A DNA stretch of 7,380 nucleotides, from assembly GCA_944350405.1 (NCBI GenBank), contig CALVPC010000049.1:1-7380 (forward strand), given 5' to 3'. This DNA is from an uncultured Bacilli bacterium (lineage in GTDB: Bacteria; Bacillota_I; Bacilli_A; RF39; UBA660). Shown piece by piece: positions 1-4,930 of this stretch (position 1 is the stretch's first letter; each line of letters opens with the position of its first letter). The notes beneath the pieces are model-generated. The model was not told where the DNA came from, did no database searches, and worked only from the letters and a program-made list of their open reading frames with translations. The position numbers and the translations under genes were made by a program.

Positions 1-108
1 ATTATTAATTTAGGTGCTAAGGGTATAGTTGAAATTGACAATCAATTAAAAATAATATTAGGTAGTAATTCTAAACAATTAAAGAAATATATTGATGAGA
101 TAAAATAG
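1..108 (+). CDS. PTS sugar permease, EIIB domain C-terminus (partial, 5' end outside window)
   Basis: Frame 1 is open from the first base to TAG at 106-108, giving 35 C-terminal residues. They read ...NLGAKGIVEIDNQLKIILG... and then a lysine-rich helix. This matches the end of EIIB domains of the glucose/N-acetylglucosamine PTS family, where a LGAxGVV strand, a short hairpin and a (V/I)IxG(P/T)xS strand precede the terminal helix. EIIB is phosphorylated by EIIA on a cysteine and passes the phosphate to the sugar during uptake through the membrane EIIC domain. The phosphorylated Cys and the EIIC part lie upstream, so the sugar cannot be named. An EIIC-EIIB order would fit a protein ending here, but that is inferred. 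The family call rests on a short stretch and is moderately sure. Confidence 0.68.
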   Translation: MINLGAKGIVEIDNQLKIILGSNSKQLKKYIDEIK

Positions 109-130
109 TTATTACATAATTCGACAAATG

Positions 131-182
131 ACGACATTTTTAATTTATATAATTAAATTGGTGATGAAAAATGTCGTTTTTT
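131..182 (+). terminator. Terminator-like inverted repeat overlapping the start of the kinase gene
   Basis: ACGACATTTTT at 131-141 is perfectly complementary to AAAAATGTCGT at 167-177, an 11-bp stem with a 25-nt loop. T177-T182 follow, so on the + strand it looks like an intrinsic terminator for the PTS gene ending at 108. The 3' arm contains the ATG of the next gene (171-173), and the loop contains its GGTGAT ribosome site (160-165). If formed in the mRNA, the hairpin could also mask the start codon. The stem is AT-rich and the loop is long, so termination efficiency is uncertain. Confidence 0.5.
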
Positions 183-1403
183 GATGCTGTAATTTTAGAT
201 GTTATATTTATTTTGTTTCCTAGTATAGTGATTTTAATACTAGAAGCTAATTATAAGAATTTTGGTGAAATTTCTAAAAAATATTTAATAGATATAGGTA
301 ATTTTGTAGCTCTTTTTTTTCTTATAACTTATGGTAATTACGAAAATACTTATGAAATTATTTTACTTAATATTCCATTTATTATTTCTATTTTGTATAA
401 GAGAAGGTTAGCTAGTATTGTTATTGCTATAATTATGGTATTTATTTATTATACAAATGGTTATCATATAAGTATTAAGATTATAGAATATTTAATATAT
501 TTGATAATATTCTTTATTTTTGCTATTAGAAATAAGTCTTATAGTTTTGTAATTTCTGTATTTTTATTTATTGAGGGAGTTTGTATTACTATTGAAGAAG
601 TGTATATTTTAGGGAATAATGATATATTTACTTTGGCAAAGATATTTTTAAGTTTAGTAATATTTTATTTAGTTAGTATGTTAATAATAATTATTATTGA
701 TATGGTTAGGGATACTATATCTCTTAATCAAACTTTAAAAGAATTAGAAAGAGAAAAGAATCTTAAAAATGCGCTTTTTAAGATAACTCATGAAGTTAAA
801 AACCCTATAGCAGTTTGTAAAGGTTATTTATCGATGATGGATTATGATAATATTGATAAAGTTAAAAAATATAATGAGATAATAGAAAGTGAGCTAAATA
901 GAACACTTGATATTATGGATAATTTTAGTAGATATACTAAGATTAAAGTTGATAAAGATATTATGGATTTAGATTCACTTATTAGAGAAGTTATTAGTAA
1001 TATGAGTAGTGTTTTTGAAGCTTATAAAGTAGAAGTAGTATACGATTATGATGATGAACTTTTTATAAATGGGGATTATGGTAGATTAAAACAGGTACTT
1101 GTTAATATTTTAAAAAATTCTTGTGAGGCTATTAAAAGAGATGGGAGAATTAATATTAATTTGTCTGTTGATAATAAAAATATTTATCTAAATATTAGAG
1201 ATAATGGATGTGGTATGAGTCCAGAAGAACTTGAATCTGTTGATCAATTGTTTTTCACTTCTAAGGATAAGGGATGTGGGATAGGAGTATCAATTGCTAA
1301 AGAAATAATAAGATTACATGATGGTGAATTAGAATATGATTCTGTTTTAAATGAGTTTACTGAGGTTAAGATTAAATTTCCAAAGACAATAGATTTACAT
1401 TAA
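171..1403 (+). CDS. Membrane sensor histidine kinase (orphan; no response regulator adjacent)
   Basis: This 410-aa protein is a two-component sensor kinase. The first ~180 residues are very hydrophobic, with roughly six to seven membrane segments (about 6-25, 40-54, 62-76, 80-96, 103-119, 124-146, 153-178). No sizeable extracellular or PAS domain is seen, so the signal is probably sensed in or at the membrane. A short helix (182-200) leads into the DHp domain. Its H-box has phosphoacceptor His207 in HEVKNP, and the HExxN pattern is that of HisKA kinases that are also phosphatases. The ATPase domain has an N-box with Asn316 (LKNSCEA), a G1 box DNGCGM (344-349), an F-box at 361-362 and a G2 box GCGIG (368-372). 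All catalytic motifs are present, so it should be active. The start ATG follows GGTGAT at 160-165 with 5-nt spacing. The layout resembles sporulation-type or KinB-like kinases, but the ligand and target are unknown. A T8 run lies at 313-320. Confidence 0.93.
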   Translation: MSFFDAVILDVIFILFPSIVILILEANYKNFGEISKKYLIDIGNFVALFFLITYGNYENTYEIILLNIPFIISILYKRRLASIVIAIIMVFIYYTNGYHISIKIIEYLIYLIIFFIFAIRNKSYSFVISVFLFIEGVCITIEEVYILGNNDIFTLAKIFLSLVIFYLVSMLIIIIIDMVRDTISLNQTLKELEREKNLKNALFKITHEVKNPIAVCKGYLSMMDYDNIDKVKKYNEIIESELNRTLDIMDNFSRYTKIKVDKDIMDLDSLIREVISNMSSVFEAYKVEVVYDYDDELFINGDYGRLKQVLVNILKNSCEAIKRDGRININLSVDNKNIYLNIRDNGCGMSPEELESVDQLFFTSKDKGCGIGVSIAKEIIRLHDGELEYDSVLNEFTEVKIKFPKTIDLH

Positions 1404-1419
1404 ATATGTAAATCTTTTT
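1391..1419 (+). terminator. Intrinsic terminator at the kinase stop codon
   Basis: AGATTTACAT (1391-1400) pairs perfectly with ATGTAAATCT (1406-1415) around a TAAAT loop, and T1415-T1419 form the U-tract. The 5' arm is the last three sense codons plus a base of the kinase gene, and the stop codon TAA (1401-1403) sits in the loop. The stem is AT-rich and the T-run short, so leak-through is possible. Confidence 0.7.
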
Positions 1420-1425
1420 AAATCA

Positions 1426-1480
1426 GTTTACAAAAATGTTTACTATTTTTACTTTTTATATTATTTATATATTATAGGAG
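1426..1480 (+). promoter_or_regulatory. Probable promoter/operator region of the NPDTG surface-protein gene, with repeated TTTAC motif and ribosome site
   Basis: Between the kinase terminator and the next ATG (1489) the only structure is a repeated TTTAC: GTTTAC at 1426-1431 and 1438-1443 (12 bp apart), then TTTAC at 1448-1452. TTTACA (1427-1432) or TTTACT (1439-1444) could be -35 elements, with AT-rich hexamers such as TATATT (1457-1462) or TATTTA (1462-1467) downstream. No pair has both good sequence and good spacing. AGGAG at 1476-1480 is the ribosome site, 8 nt before ATG. A promoter is expected because a terminator precedes this gene, but its exact position is uncertain. Confidence 0.35.
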
Positions 1481-1488
1481 ATGATACT

Positions 1489-2133
1489 ATGAGAAAAATA
1501 TTTAGTTTGTTAATTGTTGGAATATGCTTTTTTGGTTTTATTGGAGTAGTAAATGCGGAAGAGCAATTTAGTAATTTGCAAGAAGATACAACATTTTTTA
1601 ATAGTTTAATAGTAGGTACAGATGTTACTCAAAATGATACTGTAAAAGCATTTTTTGAAAAATATGATGTGTGGTATACTTCAGCAAAAATAGAAGATGA
1701 TAGTTTATATCAAGATTATCTTGAATATACTCTTAATGGAGAAAGTAATGATTCTGAAGCTACTATCAATGCTCTTATTCCTACAGTAAATTCTACTAGT
1801 GATTTGGGCTCATGGACTAAGACTGAAGCTCAAACGTTTGCATTCGAAAATCTTGAACAAGGTAAGGGATATGTAGTTGGAGTAGCTGTGGCACTTAAGA
1901 GTGATAATTCAACAATATATGTATATAGAGATGTTTATGAAGCATCTAGTACTACTACTCTTAGTAGATCATATGAATTACATTATAATGATTTTCAATC
2001 TACTACGAATGAGACAACTGAAGTTACAACTTCTGAAAATCCTGATACTGGTATAAGTGATATTGCTATTTATTTAGTTCCAATTTGCCTAGTAGGTGGT
2101 ACATTACTTATGTTTAGAAGAAATTATGCTTAA
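1489..2133 (+). CDS. Secreted cell-wall-anchored protein with NPDTG sorting signal, function unknown
   Basis: This 214-aa protein shows a full surface-protein layout. An N-terminal signal peptide (1-23) has a basic MRK start, a hydrophobic core and a likely cut after VNA. A mature domain of about 130 acidic, polar residues (24-160) follows, with no cysteine. Then come a Thr/Ser-rich spacer (about 171-183), NPDTG at 184-188, a hydrophobic segment (191-209) and the basic tail RRNYA. The tail order (motif, membrane helix, positive charges) is that of sortase substrates; NPDTG replaces the usual LPXTG, so a non-class-A sortase is likely. No sortase gene lies in the window. The mature domain, with several aromatic residues and a GYVVGVAVAL strand, looks beta-rich, but I do not recognise a family. 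The start is supported by AGGAG 8 nt upstream. Terminators on both sides suggest it is transcribed alone. Confidence 0.85.
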   Translation: MRKIFSLLIVGICFFGFIGVVNAEEQFSNLQEDTTFFNSLIVGTDVTQNDTVKAFFEKYDVWYTSAKIEDDSLYQDYLEYTLNGESNDSEATINALIPTVNSTSDLGSWTKTEAQTFAFENLEQGKGYVVGVAVALKSDNSTIYVYRDVYEASSTTTLSRSYELHYNDFQSTTNETTEVTTSENPDTGISDIAIYLVPICLVGGTLLMFRRNYA

Positions 2134-2153
2134 GTCCTTTTGGACTTTTTTTT
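2132..2153 (+). terminator. Intrinsic terminator after the NPDTG protein gene
   Basis: AAGTCC (2132-2137) and GGACTT (2142-2147) form a perfect 6-bp stem with a TTTT loop, and T2146-T2153 supply an eight-base U-tract. The stem begins inside the TAA stop codon. This is the cleanest terminator in the window and separates the surface-protein gene from the translation operon. Confidence 0.9.
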
Positions 2154-2165
2154 ATTATATTATTT

Positions 2166-2174
2166 TGATATAAT
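2166..2174 (+). promoter_or_regulatory. Extended -10 promoter of the rimM-trmD-fmt operon
   Basis: TGATATAAT at 2166-2174 is a perfect TGnTATAAT extended -10. Transcription would begin near 2181, about 19 nt before the TTG start of rimM, leaving room for the GAGGTGAT ribosome site. At 17-nt spacing the -35 window (2146-2151) is only the terminator T-run. A TTGGAC at 2140-2145 is too far away (about 23 nt), so the extended -10 probably carries the promoter. It lies just behind the upstream terminator, as expected for an independent operon. Confidence 0.72.
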
Positions 2175-2187
2175 ATTGGTAGATTTT

Positions 2188-2195
2188 GAGGTGAT
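2188..2195 (+). promoter_or_regulatory. Ribosome binding site fixing the TTG start of rimM
   Basis: GAGGTGAT is a strong Shine-Dalgarno match, with TGAA between it and TTG at 2200-2202. It rules out the longer open frame reaching back to TTG 2140, which would begin inside the terminator and upstream of the promoter. fmt uses the same GAGGTGAT-N4-TTG arrangement. Confidence 0.8.
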
Positions 2196-2199
2196 TGAA

Positions 2200-2691
2200 T
2201 TGTATGTATATGTTGGGAAATTTTTAGGTACTCATGGTCTTAAAGGAGAAATTAAGCTAAAAAGTAATTTTGAATATATAGATAGAATTCTTAAGAAAGG
2301 TTTTAATTTTTATATAGGTGATAATAAAAATAAAGAAATATTTTCTAATTATAGAATTCATAAAGGTAATTATTTAGTAGTTTTTAAAGGATTGGAAGAT
2401 ATTAATTTAATAGAAAAATATATAAATAAGAAAGTATATGTTTTAAGAGATGATTTAAATTTAGATGCTAATTCTTTAGTTTATGAGGATTATATAGGTC
2501 TTTCTTGCTATTTTAATGATGAATTTTTTGGTACGGTAGAGGATATAGTTGATTATGGTAGAGGAAATTATGTTTTTATAATACAGGGTGAGAAGGAAAT
2601 AATTATTCCTTTTAGTAATAATTTTATTGATAAAGTGAAAGATAATATAATTTATTTTAAAAACGTTAGGGGGTTTTTAAGTGAAGATTGA
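2200..2691 (+). CDS. rimM: Ribosome maturation factor RimM
   Basis: From TTG 2200 this gives a 163-aa protein, close to the usual RimM length of about 165-180. RimM binds ribosomal protein S19 and the 30S head and helps late 16S rRNA processing in the cytoplasm. The N-terminal RimM domain is marked by the opening strand YVGKFLGTHGLKGEIKLKS (residues 4-22). A C-terminal PRC-barrel follows (about 90-160), including the IIIPFSNNFI strand-turn typical of its end. The gene is first in an operon behind an extended -10 promoter. Its last 11 bases overlap trmD, which suggests translational coupling. rpsP, the usual upstream partner in many bacteria, is absent here; an unrelated surface-protein gene takes its place. 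The family call is supported both by the N-terminal motif and by the overlap with trmD. Confidence 0.93.
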   Translation: MYVYVGKFLGTHGLKGEIKLKSNFEYIDRILKKGFNFYIGDNKNKEIFSNYRIHKGNYLVVFKGLEDINLIEKYINKKVYVLRDDLNLDANSLVYEDYIGLSCYFNDEFFGTVEDIVDYGRGNYVFIIQGEKEIIIPFSNNFIDKVKDNIIYFKNVRGFLSED

Positions 2692-3346
2692 TATACTGAC
2701 AATTTTTCCATCAATGTTTGAAGGATTTCTTAACGAGTCAATAATTAAAAGAGCTATTGATAAGGGAAAAGTGAAAATAAATTTAATTAATTTTAGGGAT
2801 TATACTCTTGATCCACATGGAAAGGTTGATGATACTCCATTTGGTGGTGGAGCTGGTATGGTTCTTATGATTCAGCCGATATATGATGCTTTGATTAGTA
2901 TAAAGACTAAAGATAGCTATGTTGTTTTACTTACTCCAGGAGGAAATGTTTTTAATCAACAAAGAGCTAGAGAGTTTGTGAAATATAAACATTTAATACT
3001 TATATGTGGACATTATGAGGGGTTTGATGATAGAATAAAATCATTAGTAGATGAAGAAATTTCAATAGGAGATTTTATATTAACTGGAGGAGAAATTCCT
3101 GCTATGGCAATTAGTGATGCTGTTATAAGGTTAATAGATGGAGTGATAAATAAAGATTCTCTTATAAGTGAGTCGTTTGATTCTAATTTGTTAGATTATC
3201 CTGTATATACAAAGCCTAGGGAATTTAAAGGGATGAAAGTTCCAGAAATTTTACTTAGTGGTGATCATAAGAAAATAGAAGAATATAGAAGAAGTGAGCA
3301 GGAGAGAGTCACAAAAGAAAGAGATGAAAGATTAAAAAATTCTTAG
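2681..3346 (+). CDS. trmD: tRNA (guanine-N1-)-methyltransferase TrmD
   Basis: TrmD uses S-adenosylmethionine to make m1G37 next to the anticodon, preventing +1 frameshifts. The 221-aa product has the trefoil-knot SPOUT motifs in order: VDDTPFGGGAGMV (49-61), LLTPGG (83-88), CGHYEGFDDR (109-118), IGDFILTGGE (129-138), SFDSNLLDYPVYTKP (165-179) and VPEILLSGDH (187-196). The arginine matching Arg154 of the E. coli/Haemophilus enzyme is Arg150. By hand alignment, the position of its catalytic Asp169 is Glu164. The C-terminal tail is somewhat short and lacks the usual RRPDL-like ending. The start is GTG 2681, eight bases behind AGGGGG (2668-2673) and overlapping the end of rimM by 11 bp. rplS, which commonly follows trmD, is missing; a small gene of unknown role comes next after 12 bp. 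Confidence 0.96.
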   Translation: MKIDILTIFPSMFEGFLNESIIKRAIDKGKVKINLINFRDYTLDPHGKVDDTPFGGGAGMVLMIQPIYDALISIKTKDSYVVLLTPGGNVFNQQRAREFVKYKHLILICGHYEGFDDRIKSLVDEEISIGDFILTGGEIPAMAISDAVIRLIDGVINKDSLISESFDSNLLDYPVYTKPREFKGMKVPEILLSGDHKKIEEYRRSEQERVTKERDERLKNS

Positions 3347-3358
3347 GGTGGTGGTTTA

Positions 3359-3817
3359 ATGTCTAGTGAAAGAAAATTTGTAGTAAAGAAAGATGCTAAA
3401 ACAGATGTAATAACTTATATGGAGTATGAAAAGTTAAAAGGATTTAATGTTAAACCTAAGGATAATTTTAATTTTGAAGATATGATAAATGTCAATGAAA
3501 TGATTATTATAAATCCAACTTTGATTGAAAAATTAATTGATAAAAAATGTAAGAGGACTTTAGAAAAGCTTATTATGATGTTATCTATTATAGATGAAGA
3601 TGATAGTGATGATTCATCTAGTGTAGATATTGTATTAGATGAACTTGAACGTTTTAAGACTCTTGTTACTAATAAGTACGAAGAATTTATGGAAAAAGAA
3701 GAATATAAAATGCTTTTAAAGAAGATTGATATTATAAAGAAAGAGTTAGAACTTAGGAAAAATGTAAAGTATCAGTTTGAATTAAATGAAGAAAAAATTA
3801 GTAAGCCTAAGAGGTGA
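3359..3817 (+). CDS. Hypothetical 152-aa charged protein between trmD and fmt
   Basis: I do not recognise a family. The product is soluble, with no signal peptide or membrane segment, and very rich in Lys, Glu and Asp. Three parts can be seen: an N-terminal region (1-60) with the segment NEMIIINPTLIEKLI; a helical stretch KRTLEKLIMMLSIID (65-79) ending in an acidic Ser/Asp linker (79-88); and a long helical C-terminal half (90-145), probably coiled coil, ending in basic KPKR. It has one cysteine (Cys64). The ATG at 3359 lies 12 bp after the trmD stop and is preceded by a GGTGGT ribosome site (3348-3353). Its last codons and TGA stop contain the ribosome site of fmt, so it is tightly coupled to translation genes. 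A role linked to ribosome, tRNA or initiation is only guilt by association. Codon use is like its neighbours, so it appears to be a real gene. Confidence 0.85.
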   Translation: MSSERKFVVKKDAKTDVITYMEYEKLKGFNVKPKDNFNFEDMINVNEMIIINPTLIEKLIDKKCKRTLEKLIMMLSIIDEDDSDDSSSVDIVLDELERFKTLVTNKYEEFMEKEEYKMLLKKIDIIKKELELRKNVKYQFELNEEKISKPKR

Positions 3818-3818
3818 T
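3811..3818 (+). promoter_or_regulatory. Ribosome binding site fixing the TTG start of fmt
   Basis: GAGGTGAT overlaps the stop codon (TGA 3815-3817) of the 152-aa gene and is followed by ATAT and TTG at 3823-3825. The open frame could be read from GTG 3814, but that codon is part of the ribosome site itself, so TTG 3823 is the better start. It leads directly into the expected Fmt N-terminus MKNKRVVFMGTPEYS. Confidence 0.78.
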
Positions 3819-3822
3819 ATAT

Positions 3823-4761
3823 TTGAAGAATAAAAGAGTGGTTTTTATGGGAACTCCAGAGTATAGTGTTCCTGTATTAGAAATGTTAATTAGGAATTTT
3901 GATGTTGTTTTAGTTGTTACTCAACCTGATAAAAAAATTGGTAGAAAGATGATACTTACTCCATGTCCGGTTAAACAATGTGCAATTTCTAATAATATTC
4001 CTGTTTTGTCTTTTGAAAAAATTAAGGATGAATATAGTAAAATTTTAGAGTATAAACCAGATATTATTATTACTTGTGCTTATGGGCAAATAATTCCAGA
4101 GGAACTTATTTATGCACCCAAATATGATACAGTAAATGTTCATGCTTCTATTCTTCCTAAATATCGTGGTGGTGCACCAATTCATCATGCTATTATAAAT
4201 GGTGAAGAAGAGATGGGGGTTACTATTATGTATACTGATAAAGGTATGGATAGTGGGGATATTATTAAACAAAGATCATTCAAAGTGGATATAAATGATA
4301 CTTATGACATTGTTAGTCATAAAATGTCTATACTGGGAGCAGAACTTCTTTTAGAGGTTTTACCTAGTATATTTGATGGTACTTGTTCTAGGATAAAACA
4401 GGATAATGATAAAGCAGTTTTAGCTCCGATTATTACTAGATATGATGAACATATAAATTTTGCTGATACAGGTTTAAATGTTCATAATAAGATACGTGGT
4501 TTATCTTCTGTGCCGGGGGGTCATGCTAAATTAGATGATATTACTATAAAAATTCTTCTTTCTAGTTTAGATAGTTGTAATTGTACTAATCAAGAATGTG
4601 GAACTATTACTAGAATAGATAGAGATGGTATATATGTTGCTTGTTTAGATAAGGAAGTTAAAATATTAAAATTGCAAGTTGCAGGAAAGAAGCCAATGTT
4701 AGTGAAAGATTATTTAAATGGTGTAAATAAAGAAAGTTTGATTAGTAAAAAGTTTATTTAG
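3823..4761 (+). CDS. fmt: Methionyl-tRNA formyltransferase
   Basis: Fmt transfers a formyl group from 10-formyl-tetrahydrofolate to initiator Met-tRNA in the cytoplasm, enabling fMet initiation. The 312-aa product has normal family length (about 310-315). The N-terminal Rossmann-like formyltransferase domain opens with VVFMGTPEYSVPVLE and continues with VTQPDKKIGRKM, then AYGQIIPEEL. The catalytic core follows: Asn105 and His107 in VNVHASILPKYRGGAP and Asp143 in KGMDSGDI. The C-terminal tRNA-binding domain begins near 200 (LAPIITRYDEHINF) and includes IRGLSSVPGGHAK, where the family normally has a PGA(Y/W)T-like turn. It is last in the rimM-trmD operon and followed by a terminator. def (peptide deformylase), often its neighbour, is not present. 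The gene implies that this lineage uses formylated initiator tRNA despite other signs of a possibly reduced genome. Confidence 0.96.
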   Translation: MKNKRVVFMGTPEYSVPVLEMLIRNFDVVLVVTQPDKKIGRKMILTPCPVKQCAISNNIPVLSFEKIKDEYSKILEYKPDIIITCAYGQIIPEELIYAPKYDTVNVHASILPKYRGGAPIHHAIINGEEEMGVTIMYTDKGMDSGDIIKQRSFKVDINDTYDIVSHKMSILGAELLLEVLPSIFDGTCSRIKQDNDKAVLAPIITRYDEHINFADTGLNVHNKIRGLSSVPGGHAKLDDITIKILLSSLDSCNCTNQECGTITRIDRDGIYVACLDKEVKILKLQVAGKKPMLVKDYLNGVNKESLISKKFI

Positions 4762-4778
4762 TTTAATATTTATTTTTT

Positions 4779-4803
4779 AAAAGATCGTATTAGATCTTTT
4801 TTT
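4779..4803 (+). terminator. Intrinsic terminator of the translation operon
   Basis: AAAAGATC (4779-4786) pairs with GATCTTTT (4793-4800) across the loop GTATTA, and T4797-T4803 form a seven-base U-tract. It begins 17 bp after the fmt stop codon. The following 4804-4865 holds no gene or clear motif. Confidence 0.88.
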
Positions 4804-4865
4804 AATGGAAATAAAATATTTTAGTCGTATGTAATAAGACAGTTTATTATTTTTCTTCAATATAC

Positions 4866-4895
4866 TTGATTTTTCGCCTGGGGGGGGGGTATAAT
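4866..4895 (+). promoter_or_regulatory. Promoter of the InlB-repeat surface protein with a poly(G) spacer
   Basis: TATAAT at 4890-4895 is a perfect -10. TTGATT at 4866-4871 matches the -35 consensus at four of six positions, including TTGA. The 18-nt spacer (4872-4889) is three T, CGCCT and ten G. Transcription should begin near 4902, about 29 nt before the ATG at 4931, leaving the GGTGAT ribosome site (4919-4924) in the leader. The preceding terminator at 4779-4803 makes a promoter here necessary. Loss of one G gives the optimal 17-nt spacing and gain of G weakens it, so the tract length should set promoter strength. Confidence 0.78.
4880..4889 (+). repeat. Homopolymeric G10 tract in the promoter spacer
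   Basis: Ten consecutive G lie directly against the TATAAT box. The next longest G run I see is six (in fmt), and the window is overwhelmingly A/T, so a chance G10 is very unlikely. Long G runs slip during replication. Placed between -35 and -10, such slippage is a known switch for surface-protein promoters in other bacteria, such as Neisseria porA and opc. The length may also be miscalled by sequencing. Confidence 0.95.
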
Positions 4896-4930
4896 TACTA
4901 TAGAGAAAATAGTATGATGGTGATATTGTA

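Noticed and set aside
148..153. TATAAT as -10 promoter of the kinase gene
   Set aside because: The hexamer is perfect, but no -35 lies at proper spacing (TCGACA 121-126 is 21 nt away), and transcription would start at about 160, on the ribosome site itself. In this composition TATAAT arises easily by chance.
2140..2199. N-terminal extension of rimM to a TTG at 2140, giving 183 aa
   Set aside because: It begins inside the terminator hairpin and upstream of the extended -10, has no ribosome site, and adds a hydrophobic stretch absent from RimM. TTG 2200 follows GAGGTGAT and gives normal family length.
3814..3822. GTG 3814 as start of fmt
   Set aside because: The GTG is part of the GAGGTGAT ribosome site; TTG 3823 has proper spacing and gives the expected N-terminus.
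4045..4272. Minus-strand open frame of 75 aa
   Set aside because: It lies fully inside fmt, has no ribosome site or recognisable protein features, and reflects composition of the opposite strand.
4804..4865. Possible small RNA or short gene between the fmt terminator and the poly(G) promoter
   Set aside because: No ribosome site, stable hairpin or open frame of useful length is visible; it is plain A/T-rich spacer.
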